Shown here in pieces: positions 52,587 to 61,544 of a DNA stretch of 64,000 nucleotides (its first letter is position 1; each line of letters starts with the position of its first letter). Both the position numbers and the translations under genes were made by a program. The notes beneath the pieces are model-generated. The model did not search any database. It was not told the DNA's origin and was given only the letters and a program-made list of their open reading frames with translations. Origin of the DNA: JAEUIX01 sp964611125 (GTDB lineage: Bacteria; Planctomycetota; Phycisphaerae; Phycisphaerales; UBA1924); NCBI GenBank assembly GCA_964611125.1, contig CAZSZO010000020.1, positions 10,962 through 74,961 on the forward strand, read 5' to 3'.

Positions 52587-54602
52587 ATGTCATCGATTCG
52601 TACAAGCCTGACGGGGTGGTGCGGCGCGTGCCTCGCGGCGACCGTGGGGGTGCTGGTGACGGTCTCGGCCATCCGCATGAGCGCTGATGCGCAGGACAAT
52701 GCCAACCGCGAACTGGCGGCGTCGGCGGATGCCGCCGCGGCGCGGATCCAGAAGCGGATCGACCCGGCCTTCGCCACGGCGCGGACGATCGCCAGCGCGC
52801 TCGGGGCGACGCAGGATGCGACAGTGAAGCTTGACCTCAGCCGCGAGGCGGCGATGGGGATCATGGAGATCGTGCTTCGCGAGAACCCGCAGCTCTTGTC
52901 GGTGTTCACAGTGTGGGAGCCCGACGCCTTTGATCAGATGGACAAGGGCTACAGGGGCGTGCCGGCGCACGACCAGACGGGGCGGCTGGCGCCGTGCTCG
53001 TTCCGCGGGGCGGACGGCAAGATCGGGCGGCGCGCCGTGCAGGGGTATGACGGCAAGGAGCCGACGCCGCTCTCGAAGGCGTATGCCAAGGTCAAGGCCA
53101 GCCTGGCGCCGGTGCTCACCGAGCCCGTGGGCGGCGAGGGGGCGGGGTCTGCGGGGCCTACGTCATACGCGATCACGCCGATCGCGGTGGGTGGGAAGTT
53201 CTACGGCATCGTGGGGGTTGAACTGCCGCTCAACTTCGCGCAGGACGATCTCAAGCTCGCGGACCACGGCGGCGAATACGTCGCCACGATGCGCGATGGC
53301 GGCGGCGGCGTGGTGGCCTCGACCGATCAGGCGATGCAGGCGGGGAGCCGCCCGAAGGTCAGCGAAGCCGTGCTCGGGGCGGTGGCATCGCTCAAGGCCG
53401 GGACCGGAACGGTCGTGGAGCTGCCGGAAACGCTGATGGGCGTGGGGCTGCTTGATGTGCCGGTCGACGGGGCGCGGTGGCATGTGTCGGTGGAGGCGCC
53501 GACGGCCCGCGTGCACGCGGGGGCGCAGTCGGTGGTGCTCGTGCAGCTGGGGGTGGGCGCGGCGTGTCTTGGCGCCGCGATGGTTGTTCTTTGGCTGATC
53601 GTGGGGACAGCGACGAAGCCGATCGGCCGGCTGATCGACACGGTGCGCGAACTGGCGACGGGCGAGGGCGACCTGACCACGCGGCTGGCGATCAACCGGC
53701 GCGATGAGCTGGGCGTGCTGGCGAAATACGTCGACCAGTTCCTTGACAACATCCATGCGATCATCAGCGAGGTGAGCACGACCACGCGCGACGTGACCCA
53801 GGGGGCCAGCGAGATCGCGAGCAACGCCCAGGTGATCGCCCAGGGCGTGGGGGAGCAAGAGCGGCGGACGGCGCAGGTCTCGGCGGCGGTGGAGGAGATG
53901 AGCGCGAGCGTGCAGGAGGTGGCGGGCAAGAGCGAGCAGGCGGCGGCGGCGGCGAAGCTCTCGGGTGAGCGGGCCCGCGAGGGCGGGGCGGTGGTGAGCC
54001 GGACCGTCGAAGAGATGAACGCGATCGCGGCCCAGGTGGGGGAGACGGCCAAGGCGGTCGGCGGCCTGGGGGAACGGAGCAACGAGATCGTCGAGATCAT
54101 CGGGCTCATCGAGGATGTGGCGGACCAGACCAACCTGCTGGCGCTCAACGCGGCGATCGAGGCCGCGCGGGCGGGCGAGCACGGGCGGGGCTTCGCGGTG
54201 GTGGCCGACGAGGTGCGAAAACTGGCCGACCGGACGACCGAAGCGACCAGCCGCGTGGCCAAGACGATCGGCGAGATCCAGCAGGAGACGCGCAGGGCGG
54301 TGGAGCGGATCGAGGGCGGGCGCCAGCGGGTCGACGCCGGCGTGCAGCTGGCGGGTGAGGCGCGGGCCTCGCTTGATCAGATCCTGGGCTCGTCCACGGA
54401 CCTGGGCGGCATGGTGCAGGCGATCGCGGCGTCGGCCCAGCAGCAGAGCCGGTCGAGCAGCGAGATCGCCCAGAGCATCGAGCAGATCGCGCTGGTCACG
54501 CGGGAGTCGGCGCGCGGCTCAAGCGAATCGGCGACCTCGGCCGAACGGCTCAAGGAGCGGGCCGAGAAGCTCCAGGCGATCGTGGGGCGGTTCAAGCTTT
54601 AG
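52587..54602 (+). CDS. Methyl-accepting chemotaxis protein
   Basis: A 671-aa chemoreceptor. Helix 1 is near residues 10-30, then a long sensor domain (about 35-310) of dCache type with LLSVFTVWEPDAFDQMDKGY and YAITPIAVGGKFYGIVGVEL. Helix 2 (LGVGAACLGAAMVVLWLIV) leads into HAMP (about 340-390; IGRLIDTVRELATGEGDLTT). The signalling tip has the conserved EIIGLIEDVADQTNLLALNA and EAARAGEHGRGFAVVADEVR. It passes ligand binding to CheA/CheW. TGGAGAG lies 8 bp before the ATG. The upstream binding protein may present the ligand. Confidence 0.95.
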   Translation: MSSIRTSLTGWCGACLAATVGVLVTVSAIRMSADAQDNANRELAASADAAAARIQKRIDPAFATARTIASALGATQDATVKLDLSREAAMGIMEIVLRENPQLLSVFTVWEPDAFDQMDKGYRGVPAHDQTGRLAPCSFRGADGKIGRRAVQGYDGKEPTPLSKAYAKVKASLAPVLTEPVGGEGAGSAGPTSYAITPIAVGGKFYGIVGVELPLNFAQDDLKLADHGGEYVATMRDGGGGVVASTDQAMQAGSRPKVSEAVLGAVASLKAGTGTVVELPETLMGVGLLDVPVDGARWHVSVEAPTARVHAGAQSVVLVQLGVGAACLGAAMVVLWLIVGTATKPIGRLIDTVRELATGEGDLTTRLAINRRDELGVLAKYVDQFLDNIHAIISEVSTTTRDVTQGASEIASNAQVIAQGVGEQERRTAQVSAAVEEMSASVQEVAGKSEQAAAAAKLSGERAREGGAVVSRTVEEMNAIAAQVGETAKAVGGLGERSNEIVEIIGLIEDVADQTNLLALNAAIEAARAGEHGRGFAVVADEVRKLADRTTEATSRVAKTIGEIQQETRRAVERIEGGRQRVDAGVQLAGEARASLDQILGSSTDLGGMVQAIAASAQQQSRSSSEIAQSIEQIALVTRESARGSSESATSAERLKERAEKLQAIVGRFKL

Positions 54603-54646
54603 CGGCCGCTTGGCCGGCGCCGGCGCCCAACCGACCACCAACAGAA

Positions 54647-54670
54647 AAGCCCCGCCGAGGGGCGGGGCTT
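54647..54670 (-). terminator. Terminator of the PEP-CTERM-like gene
   Basis: A 10-bp stem AAGCCCCGCC/GGCGGGGCTT with a 4-base loop. The T-run is on the minus strand (54645-54648 on the top strand are A), so it terminates the leftward gene at 54716, and may also stop the chemoreceptor transcript. Confidence 0.8.
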
Positions 54671-54715
54671 GAGGGACGAGTGCGCCTGCGCTGCGCAGAT
54701 GCGCTGCTCAGGGGC

Positions 54716-55408
54716 TCAGCGGCGGCGGCGACGCGAGACGAGCACAAGGCCGGCGCCGAGGACCGCCGCGGCGCTCGGGGCGGGGACGATCGTGCCGTTG
54801 ATGCGGACGTCATCAATGAACGCTGCGGCGGTGGAGCCTTCGAACGCGCCGGCGGCGACGCTGATCTCGATGAAGGCGGCGAAGGTGTCGTTGGGGGCAG
54901 CGCCGAAGGCCGGGACGGTGAGCGAGGCGGTCGAGAAGGACGCGTAGCCGGAGGTGCTGGCGGAGATGGTCTGCAGGCCGGTGTCGCCCACGATGGCGCC
55001 CTCGGCATTGAGGATGCGCAGGGCGTAGAAGCCGACGCCGCCGGGGCCGAAGGTGTAGTTGCCGTTGAATGAGAGGCTGACGGCGGAGCCGGGCGCGAGC
55101 GAGGCGAGTCCGACATCGCTGATGGTGTTCTGGTTGATGCCGGCGGACCCGCCGATGGCCGCCCCGCCGACGGCGAAGAGACGGTGGGCGAACAGACCGG
55201 TGAGGGGGGTCGAGGCATCGCGCTGCGAGAGGGTGCCCGGAGCGCCGCCGCCCGTGACGTTCCACTGCGCGGATTGATCCGGGGTGGCGCCCGCGGATTC
55301 AAACCCGGAGTTACCGGCGAGCTGGTCAGCGAGAGCCGAGGTGGTGATCGTCCCACCCGCCACGACAACAGCCGCCACCGCGAGAACCGAAGCCTTGAAC
55401 GTAACCAT
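54716..55408 (-). CDS. Secreted protein with PEP-CTERM-like tail
   Basis: A 230-aa protein. A signal peptide (SVLAVAAVVVAGGTITTSALA) is followed by a single beta-sandwich domain (SGFESAGATPDQSAQWNV) that resembles choice-of-anchor or carbohydrate-binding domains. The C-terminus (VPAPSAAAVLGAGLVLVSRR plus Arg) is PEP-CTERM-like. AAGGAGA lies 8 bp before ATG 55408. It probably localises to the envelope or is released outside; the ligand is unknown. Confidence 0.85.
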   Translation of the reverse strand: MVTFKASVLAVAAVVVAGGTITTSALADQLAGNSGFESAGATPDQSAQWNVTGGGAPGTLSQRDASTPLTGLFAHRLFAVGGAAIGGSAGINQNTISDVGLASLAPGSAVSLSFNGNYTFGPGGVGFYALRILNAEGAIVGDTGLQTISASTSGYASFSTASLTVPAFGAAPNDTFAAFIEISVAAGAFEGSTAAAFIDDVRINGTIVPAPSAAAVLGAGLVLVSRRRRR

Positions 55409-55498
55409 GATCAATCTCCTTCCGAGTGTGCCGCGCCAGGGCGCGGCCAGCCCCTCAGCCGAATGGCCAAGCTGACCGGCGTGCTCCAACGCGGTCGC

Positions 55499-55807
55499 TC
55501 ACGGAAACCGACACAGCAGGAGCGTACCAGAATGTGCGGCAAGGACACCCGGGAAAGTCAGGAATTCGACGTTTGGCCCCCTACCCACGGTTGGCGATGA
55601 ATCGTTCAGCAAACGCTCGTGCTTCGAGGCGCGGAAGGGTCGGGGGGCTTCAGTAGACGTTGCGCTGGCGATCGCCGCTTGGAGGCGGCGGAGGCGGAGC
55701 CAGGCGCGGGCGACGGACCAGTCGTCGGCGAGGGTGGAGCGGGCGACGCTGGCGATCACGTCGTTGGACATGCCAGCGAAGAAGCGGAGCTCGACGAAGC
55801 GGGCCTG
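55499..55807 (-). pseudogene. C-terminal fragment of an ECF sigma factor
   Basis: The minus-strand frame reads ARFVELRFFAGMSNDVIA and then TLADDWSVARAWLRLRR, which is region 4 of planctomycete-type ECF sigma factors. A few residues expected in the HTH are missing. Upstream the similarity ends abruptly at about 55807, where another gene fragment begins, so regions 2 and 3 are lost. The frame continues to a stop at 55499 with unrelated residues. No start codon is supported. Confidence 0.7.
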
Positions 55808-56149
55808 TCTGGCGCCGCCATCAACCTGCCCGGGCCCGGGCTCAGCAGCAACCGCACCGGCCTGATCGTGATGCGGTACAAGTCCCTCGGCGGCAACCAG
55901 CAGTTCGCGGCGTTCATCAACCCTGCGAGCCCGAACAACCCCGGAACCCCCATCGTCACAAGGACCCTGACGCTGTCGACCATAGAGATCGCGGCGTTTC
56001 GATTCGTCCACGCGGGGCCCCCAGGCTCGCCGCAGGCGACGTTCGATGAACTGGGCATCGCCGAGACCTACCCGGGGCTGATCCCCGCGCCGGGGACGGC
56101 TGGACTGCTGCTGACGGCTGGAGCCGTCGCGACCCGGCGGCGGCGGTAG
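55804..56149 (+). pseudogene. C-terminal fragment of a PEP-CTERM-like protein
   Basis: From about 55804 the plus strand encodes GAAINLPGPGLSSNRTGLIV, QQFAAFINPASPNNPGTP, FVHAGPPGSPQATFDELGI and a tail ending LIPAPGTAGLLLTAGAVATR plus Arg residues. These are the last 115 residues of a secreted PEP-CTERM-like protein. The N-terminus and signal are absent: the frame upstream is the antisense of the sigma-factor fragment. A short protein from ATG 55871 is possible but would lack export signals. Confidence 0.7.
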
Positions 56150-56194
56150 CGCAAGCCGGCCCGGCGGTGCGGCAGGCCTTCTACCATCGGCCGC

Positions 56195-56752
56195 ATGAGT
56201 GCGGAAGTCACCATCGAACCGTTGGCGCCGCCGGTGAGCGACGCGGACATCCGCGGGCTGGCCAGCCTGCTGATCGACGCTGTGGACTCCGGCGCGGCGG
56301 TGAGTTTCATGGCGCCGCTCGGGCCGGAGCGGGCCGAGGCGTGGTGGCGGGCCACCGTGAGCAGCCTGCCGGCGCGGGGCGTGATTCTCGTGGCGCGCGA
56401 TGCGGACGGGGTGGTCGGCAGCGTGCAGCTCCAGCCCGCGTGGGCGCCCAACCAGCCGCACCGGGCGGAGATCGCCAAGCTGCTGGTGCACCGGCGGGCC
56501 AGAGGCCTGGGTCTGGGGCGGCGGCTGATGGAGGCGGCGGAGCGGGCGGGCGAGAGCGCGGGGTTCACGCTGCTGACGCTCGACGCCAAGCGGGGCGCAG
56601 TGGCGGTGCACCTGTACCGCCGCCTGGGGTGGATTGAGGCGGGAGTGATCCCGCTGTTCGCCGTGGACCCGGATGGGGCGGCGCTGCACGACACGGTGAT
56701 CTTCTACAAGCCCATCGGCGGGGCCAGGGGCGCACGGGATCAGCGCGGCTGA
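56195..56752 (+). CDS. GNAT family N-acetyltransferase
   Basis: A 185-aa protein with the GNAT fold. The acetyl-CoA loop is RRARGLGLGRRLMEAAE (about 105-121), preceded by AEIAKLLVH and followed by GFTLLTLDAKRG and AVHLYRRLGWIEAG. It transfers acetyl groups to an unknown amine. No clear ribosome-binding site precedes ATG 56195. Confidence 0.9.
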   Translation: MSAEVTIEPLAPPVSDADIRGLASLLIDAVDSGAAVSFMAPLGPERAEAWWRATVSSLPARGVILVARDADGVVGSVQLQPAWAPNQPHRAEIAKLLVHRRARGLGLGRRLMEAAERAGESAGFTLLTLDAKRGAVAVHLYRRLGWIEAGVIPLFAVDPDGAALHDTVIFYKPIGGARGARDQRG

Positions 56753-56788
56753 CCCAGCGGCTGGGCGCGTCGGGGCGGGCGTGAGGCG

Positions 56789-57571
56789 TCAGGCCTTGGG
56801 CTTGAAGATGCGGAAGAGCTTCTTGAGCGGGTCGTAGAACTCGTCGACGACGCGTTCCTTGAGGGGGATGATGGCGTTGTCGGTGATGGTAATGTGCTCG
56901 GGGCAGACCTTGGTGCAGCACTTGGTGATATTGCAGTAGCCGATCCCGTGCTTTTCCTTGAGGTCGGCGACGCGATCCTCGGTGTCGAGGGGGTGCATCT
57001 CGAGCGCGGCGGAGTAGACGAGGAAGCGGGGCCCGATGAACTCATCGTGCTTGTGGTGGTCGCGCAGCACGTGGCAAACGTCCTGGCACAGGAAGCACTC
57101 GATGCACTTGCGGAACTCCTGCACGCGGTCGACATCGGCCTGGTCCATGCGCCAGGAGCCGTCGGCGGCGTCGGGCTTGCGGGGCTTGAAGGGCTTGATG
57201 CGCTTCTTGATCTCGTAGTTCCACGAGACATCGGTGACGAGGTCGCGGATGAGCGGGAAGGCCTGCATGGGTTCGACGCTCACCGGCTGATCGGGCGGGA
57301 GCTGGTCCATGCGGGTCATGCACATGAGGGCGGGCTTGCCGTTGATCTCGGCGGAGCACGAGCCGCACTTGCCGGCCTTGCAGTTCCAGCGGCAGGCAAG
57401 GTCGGACTGCTGCTCGGCCTGGATCTGGTGGATCACGTCGAGGACGACCATTCCGGTGGTGACGGTGGTCGAGTAGCTCTTGAAAGCACCGCCGGATTTG
57501 TCGCCGCGCCACACGTTGAAGGTGACCTGGCGGGTTCCGGTGGAGGGCGCGCTGGCGGCTGGTGCGGACAT
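56789..57571 (-). CDS. sdhB: Succinate dehydrogenase iron-sulfur subunit
   Basis: A 260-aa subunit of complex II. The [2Fe-2S] site is CRWNCKAGKCGSC with a later Cys, the [4Fe-4S] site CIECFLCQDVC, and the [3Fe-4S] site is in CNITKCCTKVCPEHI. It carries electrons from SdhA to the membrane anchor. Last gene of the sdhC-sdhA-sdhB operon, 52 bp after sdhA. Confidence 0.97.
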   Translation of the reverse strand: MSAPAASAPSTGTRQVTFNVWRGDKSGGAFKSYSTTVTTGMVVLDVIHQIQAEQQSDLACRWNCKAGKCGSCSAEINGKPALMCMTRMDQLPPDQPVSVEPMQAFPLIRDLVTDVSWNYEIKKRIKPFKPRKPDAADGSWRMDQADVDRVQEFRKCIECFLCQDVCHVLRDHHKHDEFIGPRFLVYSAALEMHPLDTEDRVADLKEKHGIGYCNITKCCTKVCPEHITITDNAIIPLKERVVDEFYDPLKKLFRIFKPKA

Positions 57572-57623
57572 GGTGGCTCCTGCGGAAATCGTGACGTCGG
57601 GCGAACACCGCGACCGGATCAGT

Positions 57624-59441
57624 TCACTTGTTCTCGTCGATGACCTTCTTGAGTTCCTCAGGGACGGGAACGATGGGGACCCGCTCGGTGACCAGCGAGC
57701 CGTCGGAGGCGAAGCGCTGGACGTGATTGAACTTGCCGAACTCGTCGCTCTTGCTCGGGAAGTCCTCGCGGAACTGGGCGCCGCGGCTCTCCTTGCGCTC
57801 GATGGCGCAGCGGGTGCAGGCCTCGGCGACGGCCAGGAGGTTGCGCAGGTCCATCGCGGCGTGCCAGCCGGGGTTGTACTCGCGGTTGCCAGGGATGCCG
57901 ACGTTGCGGGCCCGGGCCTTGAGCTTCTGGAGGCCCTCCAGGGCGCGGAGCATCTCGTCCTCGCGGCGGACGATGCCGACGAGGTCCTGCATCATGTTCT
58001 GCAGGTCCTGCTGGATGGTGTAGGGGTTCTCGCCCTTGTCGCCGCGGTCGAAGGGCGCCAGGGCCCAGCGGGAGATCTCGTCCATCTGGTCGGGGTTGAT
58101 CCGCCCCGGGGAGGACTCCTTGGCGAACTTGGCGGCGTACTCGCCGGCCCGCTTGCCGAAGACAATGAGATCCGAGAGGGAGTTGCCGCCCAGGCGGTTG
58201 GCCCCGTGCAGGCCCGCCCCCACTTCGCCGGCGGCGAAGAGGCCCTTGACCTTGGTCATCTGGCTGTCGGGGTCCACCTTCAACCCGCCCATGCAATAGT
58301 GCACAGTGGGGCCGACCTCCATGGCCTCCTGCGTGATGTCCACGCCGGCCAGGGTGATGAACTGGTGGTACATCGACGGGAGCTTCTTCTTGATGTGCTC
58401 GGCGCCGTTGGGGAGCTTTTCCTTGATCCAGGCGATGTCGAGGAAGACGCCGCCGTGCGGGGAGCCACGCCCGGCCTTGACCTCGCGATTGATGCAGCGG
58501 GCGACGTGGTCGCGGGTGAGGAGCTCAGGGGGGCGGTTGGCGTTCTTGTCGCCGGTGACATAGCGCCAACCTTCTTCGACGTCCTTGGCGACCTGGTTCT
58601 TGTAGAGGTCGGGGATGTCGTCGAACATGAACCGCTTGCCGTCCTTGTTCAGGAGCCGGCCGCCCTCGCCGCGGACGCCCTCGGTCACCAGGATCCCGCG
58701 GACCGACGGCGGCCACACCATGCCGGTGGGGTGGAACTGGACGAACTCCATGTCCTGGACCTCGGCGCCGGCCCGCAGGGCCATGGCCTGTCCGTCGCCG
58801 GTGTATTCCCAGGAGTTGCTGGTGATCTTGAAGGCCCGCCCGATGCCGCCGGTGGCGAGCACGATCGCCTTGGCCTTCCAGACGCGGAAGCGGCCGAGCT
58901 CGCGGTCGTAGCCGAGGCAGCCGACCACGCGGTCGCCATCGGTGAGCAGGTCGACGATCGTCATCTCCATGAAGATGTCGATCCCCTGGTGCACGCCGTG
59001 ATCCTGGAGGGTGCGGATCATCTCAAGGCCGGTGCGGTCGCCGACGTGGGCGAGGCGGGGGTAGCGGTGGCCGCCGAAGTTGCGCTGCAGGATGCGGCCG
59101 TCCTGGGTGCGGTCGAACACGGCGCCCCAGGCCTCGAGCTCGCGGACGCGGGCGGGGGCCTCCTTGGCGTGGAGCTCGGCCATGCGGAAGTGGTTGAGGT
59201 ACTGGCCGCCGCGCATGGTGTCGGCGAAGTGGACCTTCCAGCTGTCGCGGTCGTCGACGTGGGCCATGGCGGCGGCCATGCCGCCCTCGGCCATCACGGT
59301 GTGGGCCTTGCCCAGGAGGCTTTTGCAGATGAGCCCGACTTTGACCCCCGCGGCGGAAGCTTCGATGGCCGCCCGGAGGCCCGCGCCGCCGGCGCCGATC
59401 ACGAGGACGTCGTGCTCATAGCTCTGGAAAGGGGTGGCCAT
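57624..59441 (-). CDS. sdhA: Succinate dehydrogenase flavoprotein subunit
   Basis: A 605-aa catalytic subunit oxidising succinate to fumarate. FAD motif GAGGAGLRAAIEAS at the N-terminus, HTVMAEGGMAAAM near the covalent flavin His region, and the C-terminal EVGAGLHGANRLGGNSLSD. ATG 59441 is 1 bp after the sdhC stop, which suggests coupling. Confidence 0.97.
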   Translation of the reverse strand: MATPFQSYEHDVLVIGAGGAGLRAAIEASAAGVKVGLICKSLLGKAHTVMAEGGMAAAMAHVDDRDSWKVHFADTMRGGQYLNHFRMAELHAKEAPARVRELEAWGAVFDRTQDGRILQRNFGGHRYPRLAHVGDRTGLEMIRTLQDHGVHQGIDIFMEMTIVDLLTDGDRVVGCLGYDRELGRFRVWKAKAIVLATGGIGRAFKITSNSWEYTGDGQAMALRAGAEVQDMEFVQFHPTGMVWPPSVRGILVTEGVRGEGGRLLNKDGKRFMFDDIPDLYKNQVAKDVEEGWRYVTGDKNANRPPELLTRDHVARCINREVKAGRGSPHGGVFLDIAWIKEKLPNGAEHIKKKLPSMYHQFITLAGVDITQEAMEVGPTVHYCMGGLKVDPDSQMTKVKGLFAAGEVGAGLHGANRLGGNSLSDLIVFGKRAGEYAAKFAKESSPGRINPDQMDEISRWALAPFDRGDKGENPYTIQQDLQNMMQDLVGIVRREDEMLRALEGLQKLKARARNVGIPGNREYNPGWHAAMDLRNLLAVAEACTRCAIERKESRGAQFREDFPSKSDEFGKFNHVQRFASDGSLVTERVPIVPVPEELKKVIDENK

Positions 59442-59442
59442 T

Positions 59443-60321
59443 TCAGATGATCCTGTAATCGGTGATCCAGCCGGAGGAAACGCTGCGGACGTAGAAATCA
59501 GTGAAGCCGACCCAGAACAGGCTGATCCATGCCCAGATCTGGTGCTGACGGTTGAGGCAGCTCACGCAGCCATAGGCGGTTTTGACGGCGCCGGCCTTGG
59601 AGATCTCGTCGCGCCCGCCGCCGATGAGGTGCCGCAGCGAGTGGCAGCCCAGGGTGTAGGAGCCCAGAAAGATGGGGTTGAGCGTGAGGACCAGCGAGCC
59701 CACGCCGACGCCGATGGAGCCCTGCTTGGTGACAGGGTCGGTGAACCAGAAGGCGAGGGCCGCGTCGTAGACCAGGAAGCAGAGGAAGATGAGGGCGACG
59801 TAGAGGAAGTAGCGGTGAACGTTCTGCAGCACCAGCGGGAGCCAGCGCTCGCCCAGATACACGTTGCGGGGTTCGCCGACGGCGCAGGAGATCGGATCGG
59901 CCCAGAAGGCCTTGTAGTACGACCCGCGGTAGTAGTAGCACGTGAGGCGGAAGCCCGCGGGGGCCCAGAGGATCAGGAACGCGGGGGTGAAGTACGGAAT
60001 CGCCATCAGCCAGCTCGGGGCCTCGCCGAACCAGGCGTGGCCGGTGTGCGTGCCGGGCATGTCGAAGAGCAGCGGGGAGTACATCGGCGAGAGGTACTCG
60101 GCGTGGTAGGCGCCGGAGCCGAAGAGGCTCTTGGTGAGATGCTCGGCGTTGGCCGAGAAGTTCTTGCCCTGGAACGCCGCCCAGTTGGCGTAGACGATGA
60201 AGGCCATCAGGCCGAGGAAGATCAGGAGCGACTCGCGCCACCAGATGTCCTTGCGTTGCGTCTGGCAGAACGCGCGGCGCTGCGGCAGAGCTTGCGGCAG
60301 CGGCAGAGAGGTTTGGGCCAT
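59443..60321 (-). CDS. sdhC: Succinate dehydrogenase membrane anchor (single large subunit)
   Basis: A 292-aa protein with five hydrophobic helices (about 28-50, 105-128, 168-193, 203-228, 262-281). His residues in QNVHRY and CHSLRHL could bind haem. A single five-helix anchor replaces separate SdhC and SdhD and recalls type B-like enzymes; sequence similarity alone is modest, so the name rests on the operon. Confidence 0.85.
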   Translation of the reverse strand: MAQTSLPLPQALPQRRAFCQTQRKDIWWRESLLIFLGLMAFIVYANWAAFQGKNFSANAEHLTKSLFGSGAYHAEYLSPMYSPLLFDMPGTHTGHAWFGEAPSWLMAIPYFTPAFLILWAPAGFRLTCYYYRGSYYKAFWADPISCAVGEPRNVYLGERWLPLVLQNVHRYFLYVALIFLCFLVYDAALAFWFTDPVTKQGSIGVGVGSLVLTLNPIFLGSYTLGCHSLRHLIGGGRDEISKAGAVKTAYGCVSCLNRQHQIWAWISLFWVGFTDFYVRSVSSGWITDYRII

Positions 60322-60698
60322 GGGCGGTCTCCGAACGGACGTTACCGTTGTTTCAGAAACAATTGAAACTATTGATCACAGAGTCGACGTTGTCAACTCG
60401 TTCACTGAAAAGCTGGGCCTGAGCGACAGGCCTCGGCGGCGCCGCCCGCGCGCGTTCCCGGACGAGGGGTCGTCGGGAGGCAGGCAGGCGGGCGAAATGG
60501 GTCAACATGCCGGGGCTTTCCGCTGAGAAAACGGAGGATAGCCGGTGGATCGGGCCCTGTCAGGTTGAAGGGGCGCCGAGGCCGCATTTTCATGGTCGGG
60601 AGATAGGGGACCAGCAATGGGAGATCGCCCGTCGGCGCCGACGTACAGTCGGCGCAGCGGGCCTCCTTTCGGAGCGACCCTGCCCGCGCTGAGCGACT
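60322..60698. other. 377-bp divergent region between sdhC and the NusG-like gene
   Basis: Contains an AT-rich patch with the sdh promoter (60368-60396) and a small hairpin (60635-60655, arms GCGCCGAC/GTCGGCGC) in the leader of the NusG-like gene. No protein-coding signal. Confidence 0.6.
60368..60396 (-). promoter_or_regulatory. Promoter of the sdhCAB operon
   Basis: On the minus strand a perfect -35 TTGACA (60391-60396) and AATAGT -10 (60368-60373) are 17 bp apart, 50 bp before sdhC, in the most AT-rich stretch of the area. Confidence 0.65.
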
Positions 60699-61268
60699 AT
60701 GGCCATTGACACCCGCAGTGAGTTCGACAACGAAGGCCCGGGTGCGGACGCGCGGGTTCGGTGGCACGTCCTGCACTGCCGGAGCCGGCAGGAGAAGCGG
60801 GTGCACGAGGCGCTGGTGGCTCAGGGAGTCGAGAGCGTGCTGCCGCTGGTGCCCAAGGACCGGCGGTACGCCCACCGGCTGCGGCGGGTGGAGACGCCGC
60901 TGTTCTCGGGGTATGTCTTCATGCACGGGGCCCGGCAGGACGCGTTTCCCCTCGTGGCGGGCAAGCGGGTGGTGCGGATCATCGGCGTGCCAGATGAAGG
61001 GGAGTTTCTGAGCCAGCTCGAGCAGATCAGGCGGGCGATCGAACTCGGCGCGTACCTCGACCCGTGCCCGGCGATCAAGGAAGGGTGGCGGGTGAGGATT
61101 CACTCCGGGCCGCTGATGGGTCTGATCGGCGTGGTGGATCGCAAGCCCAAGCCGGATCGGCTGGTGCTGCAGGTGGATGTGCTTGGTCAGGGGGCGTCGG
61201 TCGACATCTCGGCGTTCGAGGTCGAGCCAGTCGAGGCGCCGACGCACGGGCTCAAGGGCGGGCGATGA
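60699..61268 (+). CDS. NusG/RfaH-like transcription antitermination factor
   Basis: A 189-aa protein. An NGN domain (about 21-105) starts with RWHVLHCRSRQEKRVHEALV and includes LFSGYVFMHG; a KOW motif lies near 125-150 (IKEGWRVRIHSGPLMGLIG). The sequence is that of specialised NusG paralogues (RfaH/UpxY type) that help polymerase through long polysaccharide operons. The rhamnose genes are adjacent but on the opposite strand, so the target operon is uncertain. The ribosome-binding site before ATG 60699 is weak. Confidence 0.85.
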   Translation: MAIDTRSEFDNEGPGADARVRWHVLHCRSRQEKRVHEALVAQGVESVLPLVPKDRRYAHRLRRVETPLFSGYVFMHGARQDAFPLVAGKRVVRIIGVPDEGEFLSQLEQIRRAIELGAYLDPCPAIKEGWRVRIHSGPLMGLIGVVDRKPKPDRLVLQVDVLGQGASVDISAFEVEPVEAPTHGLKGGR

Positions 61269-61320
61269 GGGTGATCGAGGGCTCCGGGGGGATGGGACGT
61301 GAATGGGAGCTGACGGGGCG

Positions 61321-61515
61321 CTAGACGACGTCGTCCTTCTGGGGGTCGCCGATGCTCATCACGCCCCACAGGAACAGCCCGCCGCCAACGGCCCAGCCCC
61401 ACGGCCAGAACCTTCCGTTCTGCCAGGCCCCGAAGGAAATGCCCAGAAAAATGAGCCCGCCAAGGGTCTTGGCGAGAATGTCTGCGTCAACCCAGCGTCG
61501 GCGGGTGGAGCCCAT
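61321..61515 (-). CDS. Small two-helix membrane protein
   Basis: A 64-aa protein with hydrophobic stretches ILAKTLGGLIFLGISFGAW and WPWGWAVGGGLFLWGVMSI and an acidic C-terminus. Start ATG 61515 lies 12 bp after AGGAG; ATG 61527 is directly next to that site and less likely. It lies 29 bp after the rmlB stop on the same strand. Not recognised. Confidence 0.65.
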   Translation of the reverse strand: MGSTRRRWVDADILAKTLGGLIFLGISFGAWQNGRFWPWGWAVGGGLFLWGVMSIGDPQKDDVV

Positions 61516-61544
61516 GGTGAGAGCCATCTCCTGAGCTGAGGTGG

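Noticed and set aside
55499..56689. A single 396-codon gene on the minus strand
   Set aside because: Only a 100-residue part resembles an ECF sigma factor; the upstream half is antisense to the GNAT gene and has no domain.
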